This document shows positions 20,080-33,144 of a stretch of DNA of 64,000 nucleotides, one piece after another (the stretch's first letter is position 1; each line of letters starts with the position of its first letter). The DNA is from Chelydra serpentina (taxonomy: Eukaryota > Chordata > Testudines > Chelydridae). The notes beneath the pieces were generated by a model. That model saw only the letters and a program-made list of their open reading frames with translations, searched no databases and was not told the origin of the DNA. Location of the stretch: the NCBI GenBank assembly GCA_037349315.1, contig JBAIAC010000001.1, positions 40,858,001-40,922,000 of the forward strand, given 5' to 3'. The position numbers and the translations under genes were made by a program.

Positions 20080-21140
20080 ATTATCAATATCTTTCATAGG
20101 AGAGAGAATTCATAGTGCACAGGATTGGACAATCTTAGCCATAAATAACACAGAGAAGATAGATGAAATGATCATTGCCCATCTCATGTCATCTGCAATA
20201 TTTATAAATGCTTTGATTTATTTAGTTTAGTAATATCATTTACATTTTTTTAAATGTGCTGAGCAACATTCTGAGTGAAACTCACCCCACACAAAAGAGT
20301 AAGTTCACCTTCTGAACAAAGATGTAAAAATTAAACCAAAACTTTTTACAAAATGGCACTATGTCAACAGATGGCTCTCGCAGGCATCAGCACTGAACAC
20401 ACCTAGAGGTACTGGAAGAACAGATGGGTCATAAGATTGCCCTGAACGTTGTTATTTGCCTAATCCTCTACCACTGAAGTCACTGGGACTTTTGCCATTG
20501 GCCTCCATACGAGCAGCATCAAGCTCCATTTCTGGATTCTGGCAGATCAAGGAAGAAAATTCCAAAGCCAATGAAGAAACTAGGGGGCCTTACTCCAGAT
20601 CTACACTTGGGCATCAGACAACAGAATTTGGCCATCATCTACTGACATCATGGAATATAATGGTCTTTTTTTTCCCCCTCCCTGATGAACCATGCTGGCA
20701 GAAATCTTTCAAATCATGTTGAAACTATATCATCAAGCAAGCGAGTGAAGGAAGAGAGAAGGCAGAAGATTCTGGAAGAGAACCACTGCCTAGGTAAATG
20801 TTGTAAGGCAGAGGGATTTGTTTTGTGGAACATTGGTCTGATTCTATGGGGGATGGAGGCTGTACAGTTTGTATGACGTCCATTTCAGAAGTGAATGATA
20901 ATTTGGAAATGTATTATGCCCCCAAAAAACCACAAAAGGCCACCGATTAAAAAAACACTGGCATAGAGGGGAGGTGAAAGCAGATATACACCAATATAAT
21001 ATTTTATATATATAAAAACAAATAGAAGGAAGGAGAAAGCGATAATAATGAATATACATTAGAAGGTAGGAATTGTAGAAGACTGATAATGAAGTTCTTT
21101 CCGTTCCACTAGTATCATAGGAGAATATTAAACAGCAGCT
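20080..21140. other. No recognised feature apart from a small palindromic repeat
   Basis: CCACTGAAGTCACTGGGACT followed by TTTTGCCATTGG at about 20,468-20,502 belongs to the small foldback repeats seen elsewhere in the window. The remainder is unassigned. Confidence 0.35.
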
Positions 21141-21144
21141 ACTA

Positions 21145-22680
21145 TAGCTAGACAGTTTCAAATCAGCAAGTCCAGATAACTTGCTTTCAAGAGTTTTAAA
21201 AGAGCCGCCAAGAGGCCCTCTGGACCATTAAAAGTTGCTTTTCAATAAGTCTTGGAGCACTGGGGAAGTTCCAGAGGACTGGAAGGAAGCTCATGTTGTG
21301 CGAATATTTTAAAAGGTTAAATAGAACAACCTGGGTACCTATAGACCTGTCAGCCTGATGTTGATCCCAAGCAAAATCATGGAGTGGCTGATATAGAACT
21401 TTATTAATAAAGAATTAATGGAGAGTAATGCAAGGAATGTCAATCAACTCTGGCATATGCAGCACAGATCTTGTCAAACTATCATTTTTTTGGTGAGATT
21501 ACAAGTTTGGTTGATAAAGGTAATAGTGTTGATGTAATATACTTAGACTTCTGTCAGGTATTAGAGTTGGTACCACACGACATTTTGATTGGTACCACAC
21601 GACATGATACACATTAAATGGATTAAAAACTGTCCAAAGGTCTCAGTGTAACTGTAACAGGGAACCATCACTTAGGGGGTGTTTCTAATTGGGTCCCACA
21701 GGCACTAGTTCATAGCCCTGCACAATTTATCATCACATCAATGACCTGGAAGAAAACAAAATAGTCATGGATAAAATGTCATGTGATGTGCAGATGATGC
21801 AAAGATTGGGGGGAAGTGGTAAATAATTACTAAAACTGATAGAGTGATTGAGATTGCTTGGTAAACTGGGCACAAGCAAACAATATTCCCTTTAATATGG
21901 CCAGATACAAGGTCATACACCTAAACCAAACAATGCAGGCCCCTTACAGAATGGGGGACTCTATCCTGGGAAGCAGTGACTCAAAAATATTTGAGGATCA
22001 TGGTGTATAATCAGTTGAACTTCAGCTCCCAATGCAGCACTATATTAGAAGGGCTAATATGATCCTTGAATGCATAAACAGGGGAATCTTGAATAGGAGT
22101 AGAGAGTTTATTTTACCTCTCTATTTAACATTGGCACTACCAGTACTATTACTACTTGCTGGAATATTGTGTCTAGTTCTGGTGACCACAATTCAAGAAG
22201 GATGTCGATAAATTGCTGATGGTTCAGAGAAGAGCCAGAAGAATTATTAAGAATTGGAAAACATGCCTTATAATGACAGATTCAAGGAGCTCAACCTGTT
22301 TAGTTTAACAAAGAGCAAGTTAAGGGGTAACTTGCTCACACCCCCATGAATACCTACACAGGAAACAGAATTTTGACAGAGCTCTTCAGTCTAACAGATA
22401 AAGGTATAGCAAGACCCAATGGCTGGAAGGTAGACAAATGCAGACTAGAAATAAAGTGCAAGTGTTACCAGTCAGGGTGACTAACCATTGGAACAATATA
22501 CCAAGGGTTGTGGTGGATTCTCCATCACTTGAAAATGTTTAAATTAAGATTGAATGTTGCCTCAAAGATGTGCTCTAGTTCAAACAGGAACTAAGTCGGG
22601 GAAGTTTTATGGCCTCCGTTATACAGGAGGTCAAATTAAATTCTCACAGTGGTCCCTTCTGGCGTTCTGATCTATGACTC
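21145..22680 (+). pseudogene. Degenerate CR1 LINE, RT region and 3' end
   Basis: EDWKEAHVV (about 21,278) and TYRPVSLM (about 21,338) are the CR1 reverse transcriptase blocks just before the catalytic core. Later blocks appear in shifting frames. The right end, GTGGTCCCTTCTGGCGTTCTG followed by TCTATGACTC, corresponds to the CR1 3' terminus. Frames are heavily broken. A 22-bp unit (TTGGTACCACACGACAT) is duplicated in tandem at about 21,573-21,605. CR1 copies are typically 5'-truncated, as here. Confidence 0.8.
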
Positions 22681-22689
22681 TCTCCCACT

Positions 22690-23285
22690 CATCTAACTGC
22701 CAGTGGGAAAAAATGGAAAAAATGAAGGCAAATCAAGACTTCAACCATGCTCCCAACAAATTGTATTGTCTGATTTTCCCCCACTCAGGTACCTTGCAAT
22801 ATCAGGGTCTTAAACTATTGCTTCTGGGACAAATTACTCCCTGACACAAGAGACACAGATGGATTATAAGCAATTTGTACTTGAAGTGGAAGTACTAATG
22901 CTGTCAATGAACCCATTTGTTTTTCCTTATCCCTCAACTACAACTGCACAGTGCCAGCAACAAAGTAGTCTTCAGTACTGATCTCACTGTGAAATGTGAC
23001 AGTGACTTGCAGAGGTGATTTAGCTGAAATGGGGACTGAGCAATAGTGCATACTTTCACTCTTTGACATCAGGACACATGAAAGATGGTTACTTAGCAGA
23101 AAGTAGTAACACAAGCATAAGGCGGTCTTTTAGAGGAAGCATAGCCACATTCTGACTGTGCAGGGTATTTGGTCAGGGACAAAACAACAATGCTCTAACA
23201 TAAAAATGAGCACACAACAGAACTACGCTTCTCTTAATGCTAGCACAGCTGCGTTTGCCTACAAAAATATGGTACAAATCTGGAG
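22690..23285. other. No recognised feature
   Basis: This is unassigned sequence between a CR1 fragment and a SINE. I see no open frame or terminus worth calling. Confidence 0.35.
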
Positions 23286-23294
23286 GAAATGGAG

Positions 23295-23540
23295 GGAATG
23301 TGGTCTAGTGGATCAAACACTGGACAGAGTCAGAAGACTTGAGTTCAAAGCCTGGCTCTGCTACTAACTTCCTGAGTGATTTTGGGCAAGTTATTTCATC
23401 TCTCTGAGTCCTCTGTTACCTCTCCCACCCTGTGTTGCTTATTTAGATGGTTCTTCTCTAAGATCTTACAATGTGTTTGCTCACTGCCTAGCACAATGAG
23501 GCTTCAATCTTGGTCCTCTGACCCTTATCATCAATTATTG
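23295..23540 (+). repeat. CORE/MIR-type SINE
   Basis: The tRNA-like head reads TGGTCTAGTGGATCAAAC (A-box region) and GAGTTCAAAGCC (B-box region). The core follows with TGATTTTGGGCAAGTTATTTC and CTCTGAGTCCTCTGTTACCT. The tail CACTGCCTAGCACAATGAGG is the LINE-like end found on MIR-type SINEs. It is diverged and presumably silent. Confidence 0.75.
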
Positions 23541-23711
23541 TTTTCTTACATTGTGGAATGAAATCTAAGGCATTCAAGAAAGCCTTTCAGTACTTCAGTG
23601 CAGGTCCTCAATGTAAAACTGACTAAATTAGGGTGACATTAGACGATGCTGTAATTAAGTTCTTAATAACTTTCAAACAACTGAACACTGCATGATTGTG
23701 TTAGAAGAATT

Positions 23712-24043
23712 AGTCCTGGGGGGCAGGCAGGGGACAGGGAGCAGGGGGCGGTTGGATGGGGTGGAGGTTCGGTGGGGGAGGTCAAGGGATGGGGAACAGG
23801 GGGAGTGGATAGGGGGCGGGGCAGTCATGAGACAGGGAGCAGGAGGGTTGGATCGGGGGTGGGGTTCCAGGAGGGGGGGGTGGGTATCAGGGGTCAAGGA
23901 GCAGGGGGTTCTGAAGGGGGCAGGAAGTGGGAGGAGGCGGAGGCCAGGCTGTTTGGGGAGGCACAGCCTTCCCTACCTGGCCCTCCATACAGTTGCGCAA
24001 CCCCGATGTGGCCCTCGGGCCAAAAAGTTTGCCCACCCCTGCT
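23712..24043. mobile_element. G-rich hAT-like fragment, right end only
   Basis: The right end reads GGCCAAAAAGTTTGCCCACC followed by CCTG, a terminus I remember from turtle hAT MITEs (inverted: CAGGGGTGGGCAAACTTTTT). The interior is a run of G-rich imperfect repeats such as GGGGACAGGGAGCAGGGGG. No matching left terminus is seen, so the copy is truncated. The open frames here are G-rich artefacts. Confidence 0.6.
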
Positions 24044-24049
24044 ATAGTG

Positions 24050-27000
24050 TCATGGCAGAGACTAAGTTTAGTATCCATTTCCTAACTGATGTAGTATGCA
24101 TGCAGCTGTAGCTAACATAGAAGGGTGCAACAGGCTAAAATAGGTCAAGCCTTCTGAATCCTTTCAAGATAATCCTCAAAGACATCAGCATTAGGTCAAG
24201 ACTGGATCATCAGATGATGAACTCTGTGTTTATACAACAGTCTGATATAGATTTAAAATTTCCTTAGGGTAATGCTTTCTTTTGTGTTTTTAGAACACCA
24301 AACGTTGTCAGCTCTCAAATACATAATAAACAAAAACAGTCTTTTTCCTTCACTCCTAGAAAGTTCACCACTTAGCACAGTACTTCCTGAACATTGGAAA
24401 TATAAAACACATTGTTGTAATTTCAGGACTGAACCAAACATCTATGTAACTTCAACCATCACCTTGGTATCTGAGTTCCAAACATGCTGTAGCATGCTGT
24501 GCTGGTTAATTCACATGCATTGAGTTCTCTTGCAAATACTGAACATTCAAATCCCAGATTATCTGAATTATTTTACAGCCACCAAGTCATTCCTTACCCT
24601 ATGTTGAGAGGAAGCTGAATGTCTATCGTCATCCTTCCCTTTTAAAACATAATTGAATCACATACCCACAACTCTTTCAAGGTCATTATTAAATAGATGA
24701 CTTCCACATGGGCTACTTGTGCCACTCAATGCCCCCTCCCCCCGCCCTTTGGTTTTTACTAGAGTTTCTGGCTGACCATTTGACAGAGTGGTAATTAGCA
24801 GCATATCCAGAGCAGCGGCATTATAACTAGTAAAGACTCTACACTATAAGAAAGTGTTAAATGTTCAACAGAGCTATATTTAAATTAAGCAAACCACTCA
24901 GTTGTTTTAACAGCCAAGCTGAATATCCCTTCATATCAGGTGGGTTGATAAAAACCTTCAGTCATGCAGTAGTAGAATCTTCTGTATTCCTAAAGAGAGG
25001 ATTTCCTCCCCCCCCATGAGCCTATTAGTAAGGCAGACCTAGATACTCCTGGAGTAATCAGCATTCTGTGCTTATAATACTGAAAACTATGTACAGATGT
25101 TTCTTGTGTTCATCAGTGCAAGGTGCCTGAAATTTGAGTCTTAATGCCTATTAGAATCTTTCCTGGGGGAATCCAGAATTGGCTCACACTGATTCCCCAC
25201 AAAGAAGTACCTAATTCAGATATACTTATGACTATGAATCATCCTGTTTTGAACAGATATAATTAAATACCAAAGAGTCCTAAACGTGTTCTCCATTTGG
25301 AAGCAGCTATCATTCCTACCAACCTCAAATTATATCATGGATATTTGAAAATTAGTAAGTGACACTAAATCACTTGGTGGTGTTATGCATGAACTCACAC
25401 CTGGGATCTAAGGATAGGCATTAACAATTGTAATATTGTCTCAGCTTTTTTATAGCTAGTGTTTCCCCTCTACATTGAAAATCTAGCTGTACTTTCTAGG
25501 TGCAAAGTTCTGGAAACTCAAAAGTAGTGGCACAGTACTAACTGGATCTAATAGGAAACCATTTGTTGTAGGCGCTGTTAGCAGTGGATTAAAGATATAT
25601 AGCTCGCTTTCTTCATTTCCTAAATGCACCAAAGGATATTTGTAACAGTGTCTTTCTGGCACTTTGACCATACATTTCGAGTGTTCCAATGGTGAGGGTG
25701 GATGAGCAGGAATGATGGATGGTCAAGTATCTGATGGATAATGCTAGTATTTTCCATCCAAAAATCTGTGTCCAACATAATTAAAGTTTCTTTTCAATAT
25801 TTTTTCCTCTCCAGTGCTCACTGACTTCGATTTTCCCCCAACTATCACTATTCTTTCTAATATACAATAGGCACTATTTATCAAAAATAACATTTCTAGA
25901 TAAAAGTAGCTCCAGAATTTAAGTTCATAGTCTACAACATACAGCATTCACTTCAACTCTGCCTTGGCCTGGCCAGGCCAGGTCTTCTAGGTAAACAATG
26001 GCTAGCACTATAGATCACTTTAGGCTTCTTACACTGTACGTGCTGCTGGTGTTTCTGTTGCCAAAAAGTAGCTTATTTTATTAAACCTATATATGTACTG
26101 TGACTGATGCGAAAAGATCCATTGGTGTTGCACTGACAGTTTGTGAAATGGCTAACTTTCTCCAGCTTCGATATCACAAGCTGTATGTAGCTGGACACTG
26201 CTAATTTTTCCATATATATCCTACGGAGGAGGCCTTAGGAAATGTGTTTTTAAAAAGGTAACACTGTCTCTCACAAGGAGCCCATGGAAAAACGTATCAG
26301 ACAATTTCAGGATTTGTATTCCTTGAGACTGAGAAGCCAAGATCACCACCATGAAGAACAGTGCTGTTGACCAGGGTACTTTCCTCCCTGTAAATCCAGT
26401 TTTCTATTTCTCACTTTTTTAAAGTACTAAATGGCCATGGGTGGGATGCTAACACCTGTCCTCGCCTCTGCTCTCCTGTAGGTCCCATGTGCAGCTACGA
26501 AAACAGGTACTGAAACCCCTCCACTACACCCCAGACTCCATACAAGATATTTGAATGCCCCGGAATGTCTATTCACCCTAGGGGTATTTTCTTCCATCTC
26601 CAGCAGATATTGCTCAACTGCTTCTGCAGCATCATATACACCAGCTGACACTCAGCTGATCAGCATGAGAGGGGAAGTTACATCTTCTCCTGGTTACAGG
26701 GGAGAAGAGAATGCTGCAGCAGGAGTGCAGCAGTACTGATTATTTGCTATCCCAAAGCTCAGACAGAAAAGCATCTTTGGCCCTGTTTCCAGACCCTGCA
26801 GGTAGGCGATGAAAGGAGTCAATGAAAGGAAACTGCTAAAGAGAGGCCAAAACTATATATTTTTCTCTCACTTGGAAGGTAATACCATCCTGTTTCCTCT
26901 ATCTTCATCAGAACGTAAAAGGTCACTATTCAGGGTAATTTGCTTCTTTCTGGTGGCTTCATTTCAGTGTTTCACTTATGTTCGATAGCTGCTGGCCTTC

Positions 27001-27120
27001 CTTGGACTTTTCTATGGCCTTTTCCTCCCTCTCCCATCTTCACTTAGTGTATAAGAATTGGATAGCATCACCTTAATTAGTTTGTGAGCCCTCTAGGGTC
27101 TGAGCTCAGGCAACTAGCCT
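24050..27120. other. 3 kb with no recognised feature
   Basis: This stretch has no LINE motifs, SINE boxes or transposon ends I can identify. Short open frames lack domains and splice sites. A C-run of about eight bases at about 25,007 is the only simple repeat of note. Confidence 0.4.
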
Positions 27121-27124
27121 GAGC

Positions 27125-27225
27125 CATCGCCAGTACCAGAATGTCCACCCTGCTATTTTTAGTGAGTTTGCTCAAGCTGAGCTAGCGCAGGTCTGTCTGC
27201 CCACACGAGTCCCAATCCACTTCAA
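27125..27225. mobile_element. Fragment of the GCTATTTTTAG-hairpin MITE
   Basis: CTGCTATTTTTAGTGAG followed by GCTCAAGCTGAGCTAGCGC matches one arm of the MITE seen at 8,330 and 48,831. Only one end is preserved. Confidence 0.45.
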
Positions 27226-27229
27226 ATTA

Positions 27230-28800
27230 CATTAAATTAAATTAATAAATAAAAATAGATAATTTTTTTTGATGGAAAATTTTCACCAGCCCAACCAAAT
27301 TGCCATGTGCTCAGCCAGTTCCAAATGCTGTAATGTGGAGAGTAGGTTATAGAGAGTGGCTCTCTAATATTTAATCGCCATGTGAGTGTCCCAGCCTGAA
27401 AACATCTTCTCTATCTGACAGCTCAGCCAGGGAGAGAAAACAAACCCATTGGGCAAAGATCTCTACCCTCCTCTTAGCTGTCAACAACCCAAATAGCAAC
27501 AGGGGAGTGAAGGGGCATCCAGAGACATCCCTGGAACAGTGAAAGTGTTGGGGGACTCCCAACACTCCCCAGCAGTCTTATTTGCACACCTGCCCTGCTA
27601 AGTTGGTAACTGTTCATTTGATGCTATTGGCTAGCTAAGACTTGTTCTTCTCCTCCACTTTGCACTGTGCACAGAGATCGTTTTAAGCCTGCCAATGCAA
27701 GCAGGGTTTTTTCCCTTCCTAGGCCAGTAGCTGTTGGTTGCTTTTGGAGTTGTGGGGGCCAAATTCATCCCTGGTTTAACTTCACCGAAGTCAAGAAAAT
27801 GAAATTAAAAATTGTCCAAAAAGAAGTCAATTCCTTTCAAGGAACACAACTTTCCATCAAAAGTTCTACATGGTCTTCTATTTAGTTGTAGTATTTCTCT
27901 TGGTTGGATGATGAGTTTAATTCACAGAACACTGTTGCCTACCACTGTCGTATTGGTAAAGGCTCCATGGGAAGACTGATCACTAAAATGCTGAGATACT
28001 CTGTTCTGAAGCACAGCTACTCACGCATGGGGTTACATTATGTCCTCTAAAACAATCAAGGTAGTATACAAAGGTTGGTAGCACAGGCAGGGAGAGCTCC
28101 CTGCCATGAGGTGAAAGAGTGCACCTGAAAAGGCAATAAGATTATCCTGAAAGAACAAGCCAGCAGTCACTGTACAAGAAAATTGACTTGTGGGGGATCT
28201 GTTCTTGAAGGGAATTGTGTCATCAAGAAATTCTCTTAGTGCAACTTTATTGTATTTTGAACAATGCACAAAACTTTCCCCAACTGCTCAGTTGTATGAT
28301 TCCTGTGAATCATGATACTATTTTTCATTTGTTATTTATCTAAGCAAATCACTTAGTGACAGAAGACAGCTTTCTTAACTCTTCTCTTCTGTAGCATCCA
28401 ATTTTCTGATATGGTAAATTCTAAGGACAGATACCTTTCCTCAGCTACCTCCTCTATATTCCCACATCCCACTCCAATCTCATTGGCTCCTTCTTTCCAA
28501 CTTGCTCCCTAAACCCTTCCCAGTCCTCAGGACTTACTACACCCTTCATCTTTTCCCCTGATTCAGGTCTATGTTTTATCCTATCTTTGGATGTTTCTAC
28601 TTCTTCTCCACAAGTCGTCCCCCCCCCCACTCCCTTGCCCTCCTCAATCAGTTGCCTCTTTAAAACTCAACAAAGAACTACTGTTTTTGTGTCTCGACTT
28701 ATTTCACATACATGACTTGACTTCAGCAGGGATTTTCCTGAATAAGGACTGAGAAAAGCCAAATATAATTTCAGGATTTGCCCCAAGGAGAGGTGCTGAG
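27230..28800. other. Unassigned, with a short foldback fragment
   Basis: CCAAATTCATCCCTGGTTTA at about 27,759 matches half of a short palindromic repeat that I know in longer form. The rest shows no gene or repeat terminus. A run of about ten C lies near 28,620. Confidence 0.35.
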
Positions 28801-28802
28801 TA

Positions 28803-29120
28803 GAGCTGGGTGAAATTTTTCAGGGGGGTGGGGGGGGGGAGAATGCAGATTCAGCAACACAGATTTGTGAATTCATGTTGGTTTTGCCAAATTGTTTATT
28901 ATAAATAAATTTAAAAACAAAAACCCAAAATATTTTGTTTCAGCATTTTCAAAATGTTTGTTTTTTGGTTTGAATGGACTTCCTTTCAAAATTACCTTCT
29001 TTTTTTTTTAATTCAAAAACAGTTTAAAATGGGCTGTTCAACCCAAAACTATTTTTTTCAACTTTTTGAAATTGCCAACAACCCCCCAAAAAAAATCTGT
29101 CATTCATTCATTTCTAGTGC
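28803..29120. mobile_element. AT-rich MITE-like repeat starting AGAGCTGG
   Basis: It begins AGAGCTGGGTGAAATTTTT and continues as alternating AAAATTT and TTTTGAA stretches with weak self-complementarity. It resembles the block at 3,885-4,318 in inverted form. The 80-codon open frame within it is an artefact of T-rich sequence. Confidence 0.45.
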
Positions 29121-29582
29121 TGAGTACTTCCAATACTCATTGGAAGTTCTCTATATGTCAGGATTTAGATTATTATTTTTAATAGCTTCCTATTAATAGA
29201 GTCAAACATACACAGTACTTTGCAAAATAAGGTCCCAATCCTGTCAGATCCCGAGCTCCTCTTAGGACTCATTGAACACCCTGAACTTGGATATATTTTG
29301 CAGTATTGAGATTCCATCAGAAGGAGAGAGGCTGTTAGTCTGAGAAATCTCTGTTAAAATTCATCACCTGCTTCTGTTTCCTTTCCCAATTCTTTAAGCA
29401 CATACTTCTGCAGTGACTGTTTCTATTTACTGTGATTCATTTTATTCATTGTCTAACAGGTACTTAAGTTCAAACCCCTTTATGGTGATTTTTTTCCCCC
29501 ACAATCGCACACAGGGTCTATTTTAGCAGTTCTCATTAGAGTTATGTGGATGTGTGTGTTTTAGCAATGTAACAGTGTATAT

Positions 29583-30275
29583 GGTTGCCAGGCTTCCAGT
29601 TTTCAATCAGAACACCCAGTAGAAAAGGGACCCTGGTGGCTCTGGTCAGCAGTGCTGACCAGGCTGTTAAAAGTCTGGTCGGCGGTGCAGCGGGGTTAAG
29701 GCAGGCTCCCTGCCTGCCCTGACTCCACACAGCTCCTAGAACCAGCCGGCATGTCTGGCTCCTAGGCACAGGAGCAATCACATGGGCTCCATGTGCTGCC
29801 CCTGCCCCAAGTGCCGGCTCCACAGCTCCCATTGACCAAGAACCACAGCCAATGGGAGCTGCAGAGGTGGCACTTGCAGGCGTGGGCAACACAGAGCCCT
29901 CTGGTCCCTCTGCCTAAGAGCCGCAGGGACATGCAGGTGACTTCCGGAAGCCGCCTGAGATAAGCCCGGCCAGAGCCCACACTCTGAACCCTCTCGCACA
30001 CCACAACCTCCTGCCCAAAACCTGAGCCCCCTCCCGCACTCTGAACCCCTCAGCCCCACTCCAGAGCCCGAACCCCCAGCCAGAGCCCTGCATCCCAACC
30101 CTCTGCTTCAGCCTGGGGAAAGTGAGTGAGGGTGGTGGAGAGTGAGCAATAGAGGGAGGGGGAATGGAGTGAGCAGGGGGTGGGGACTCAGAGAAGGGGT
30201 GGAGCCTTGGTGAAGGGGCAGGGCAAGGAGCGGGTCAATGGTGTTCGGTTTTGTGCGATTAGAAAGTTGGCAACC
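29583..30275. mobile_element. hAT-like MITE with GGTTGCCA ends
   Basis: The termini are GGTTGCCAGGCTTCC and AGAAAGTTGGCAACC. The interior holds CCAATGGGAGCTGC, CCTAGGCACAGGAGC and G+C-rich blocks that recur in the element at 36,873. No target-site duplication could be recognised. The overlapping open frames of 80-116 codons on the minus strand come from this G+C-rich composition. Confidence 0.6.
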
Positions 30276-30675
30276 CCAACATTGTCTCATTGGTCAAAAC
30301 CATTTTTACCTTGAAAACATGCTTGCAGAGATTTTCCTCTTTTTCAAATATGGGAAGTGTATTTAAGGAAAGCCTCCCATCAAGTGTTGCTTGCTGTTAA
30401 AGAAAACATTCACTTTAACACTTTAATTTTAAGTGACCCACTAGCAGCTACTAGGGATAAGGGGAGGGCAGATAATGGGCTATTCAGGGAGAGGGCTTAT
30501 TCTCCACAAATATGAAGAGCTAGGAGGTAGATGAGTATCAGCTCCCTTAAGGGAGAAAGTTGGGCTGGGTATTTTTAGGGGAAGCCATTACTGGGGATTG
30601 CAAAGGTCCCATTTGGAGATGGATGGGCTCATGAGCCCATTCAAAAATTGTTGCTTCTGTGCATAGTTATTTCCC

Positions 30676-30678
<3 letters not shown>

Positions 30679-30724
<46 letters not shown>
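30679..30724. repeat. (AC)23 microsatellite
   Basis: Forty-six bases of uninterrupted AC repeat. A plus-strand open frame reading threonine-histidine repeats crosses it and is not a gene. Confidence 0.98.
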
Positions 30725-30726
<2 letters not shown>

Positions 30727-30734
30727 AGAGGCCG

Positions 30735-30860
30735 CATTCTCCAGCAGCTAGAACGCTGGGACTGGGATTTGGGCTCTACTCTTGGTTTTGCTATGTTACA
30801 CTGTGCAAGCCATTTTTCTTCTTTCCAATCTTATGGTTTTATACTGTGGCCCATTGCCTC
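30735..30860 (+). repeat. CORE/MIR-type SINE fragment
   Basis: CAGCTAGAACGCTGGGACTG, then GGATTTGGGCTCTACTC, then GTGCAAGCCATTTTTC, GCCCATTGCCTCAGTG follow the order of the tRNA-like head and core of the MIR-type SINEs in this window. The B-box is poorly preserved. Confidence 0.5.
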
Positions 30861-31274
30861 AGTGTCTGAGCGCCATCCACATAAAATGAACAGCAGTAGC
30901 AGAGTCCTTAGTAAGCTTCATGAAGTCTCTGGCACTTCTCCCATTTTGCGGTAAAAATTCTGCTTGGTGCAGGGGTTTGGTTTTCAGTTTTATTGATTTA
31001 TTTGTATGGTTTTACCCCTAAAGTTGTTTTGTTTCAGGGTTTGTTTCCCCTTCCACCTTTTCATCTGTCCTATCTACTTAGACTGTAAGACCCAGATCCT
31101 CAACGGTATTTAGGTGTGTAACTCCATTGAGGCCCTGGTATGGGAAAGGTTGGTAAATGTTAAATTTTTAAATGGTGACTACTGTGTTTATGGGAGTAGA
31201 GCACATTACCAACCTTTCAATCTCTCTGTACTAGCGTACGTTTAGCCTCCATAGACCTGTTTTATTAGATTATA

Positions 31275-31382
31275 ATCCTGTAAAGATTTACACACATACT
31301 TAACTTATAGCTCGTCTTCAATAGGCCTTCTCACAGTGCGGAAAGCTAAGCACACATATAAGTCTTTGCAGGACTGGGGCCT
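31275..31382. repeat. Foldback repeat (CCTGTAAAGATTTAC type)
   Basis: The left arm, AATCCTGTAAAGATTTACAC, pairs imperfectly with the right arm, ATAAGTCTTTGCAGGACTGG. The family is shared with 57,786-57,912. It is a short non-coding palindromic repeat of unresolved origin. Confidence 0.6.
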
Positions 31383-31389
31383 AAGCCTT

Positions 31390-33130
31390 CAATGCATGCA
31401 TTCGTCTCCTAAAACTTTTATTCTTCCAAACTATTGTTTGATCCTTTCTGTTTTTCAAGTCTCATCGGTATCGTTGGACAACCAACCTGGAACTGATTAG
31501 CACATGAAGAATTGTTGAAGTCTAGCTTCATGGTCTGCATCTAATTTAATTCATGAAGTGTCTTATAACCCTACATTTAACTTTTCAATCTTTCCCCATT
31601 TAAAAGATTTTATCTCCATCACATGAAATGTTACATCTTCAAAAGAAGATAATGGAGATGGACCAGGGATGAATTTAGTTTCTCAGGGCACTTTTAGCAC
31701 AACTCGAGGATTTAACTAACTCTAATCTATGTAAATACATCCTCCCTACCCAATTCCCCTTCCAGTTTCAAGGGGCATCATATTTTGTATTTGTTGACAT
31801 TGTTATTGTGTGCAGTGTAGTTGTACTCTATGAATAGCTATAATATTTCACTCCAGAGATGGCTGTATTTAAATGATGGTCAAAGCTATTCCCGCATGTG
31901 CAGTCTAAAGAACTTTTCCATCCTTCAGGAATAAAAGTAGTATATCAGTGTACAATATAACAGTAGCAATGCATTTGACAAGATTTTGAAGTGTAATATA
32001 ACATTTTTTAAATCTCAAAAGCTTTACAGGATTAAGTAATATGGTTACAGAGCTAAGATCATAGCAAAGGAAGATTAGGATATTTCCAGACAAAATGTAT
32101 AAGTAGATGGTAAATTGATGAATTGCAGCTATACAGAGATTGTTCCAGGTAGCGGAAGTCCTAGACAAGAAATTGCTTACAGGAAGAGTCATGACATTCC
32201 TGGGAAATAATAGATTCAAGGTGCCAGAGAGAGCAGTGAGATAGGATCATTTCATTTCTAATGGGTGTGCTAGTGGAAAGCATTCAAACATAACCATTTA
32301 ACAGTCTTTGCACTCTGAGATCATTACTAGAATAAGACAGGGGAGAAAGGATATTGACAGTAATGAGATCATAGATATAGCCATGAGTTGGGACAGAAGA
32401 GGCAAACTGAATTCGACAACAATGGACAAGGATATAGGAATCAAGAGCAGAAAGAGAATTAGAAGGAAATGGCAAGAGGGTCAACATGCACAATGAAGTC
32501 CCTGTTGAGGAGGAGGAAGAGAGACTGATCAGAGAGAACAAATATGAGAACCTCAAAAAGTATGAGGGACTGGTGCTGATAAGCCACCAAAGAAATCCAG
32601 ATGCTGAATACAAATGATCTCAAGTATCCAGCCATTAAACTGGATCATTTGTATTCAGCCTTGGCTATGCCTGTTGCACTTTCATGGTGCAACAACAGAA
32701 TAGTTTAAAGAGGAGGCATCAGACAGGCCAATCACAGTAATGCAAAGGATAAGCCTGGGAGACTTTCCAGTAGAGACAAGGACAAGGGCTACAGAATAAT
32801 TAACTGGAATGACCTGGTGGGGCCTGCCTGGAAGACATCATAGTACAGAGCACTCTTTTTAGGGCCAATAAGGTTAACTGGAGGGAAATGTGGGTATCAA
32901 AGTCAGGGAGAGAGGTTGGCAGGAATAGGATGATGACCTAGTGGAGTGAAGAGAGAAGTGGAGTTGAATGGAAGGGGGATCATGAAAATAATCAAGGCCA
33001 GGGGAAACAAAAAGTTGAGGAGCAAAGCAGGTTCTGAGAAGTCAGAGATGGATGAGAATTGTCATTGAATAGGGAGGTTAAAACATGGTGCACCAATGCA
33101 CAAAAGGGGACAAAGGAGGAGCTGGAAGAT
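31390..33130. other. Unassigned, purine-rich on the right side
   Basis: I recognise no gene or transposon. Between about 32,300 and 33,130 the plus strand is rich in G and A (AGAGAGAACAAATATGAG-like text), and the open frames there are short. A 17-bp perfect hairpin at 32,603-32,659 is described separately. Confidence 0.35.
32603..32659. repeat. Perfect 17-bp hairpin
   Basis: GCTGAATACAAATGATC at 32,603-32,619 is exactly complementary to GATCATTTGTATTCAGC at 32,643-32,659. Inside the 23-base loop, ATCCAG and CTGGAT can pair as well. I do not recognise the sequence as a known repeat end. Confidence 0.85.
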
Positions 33131-33144
33131 GGGAAGCTGTAAGG

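Noticed and set aside
23692..24111. A glycine/arginine-rich 139-codon frame
   Set aside because: It translates the G-rich body of a truncated hAT-like element. The composition alone explains it.
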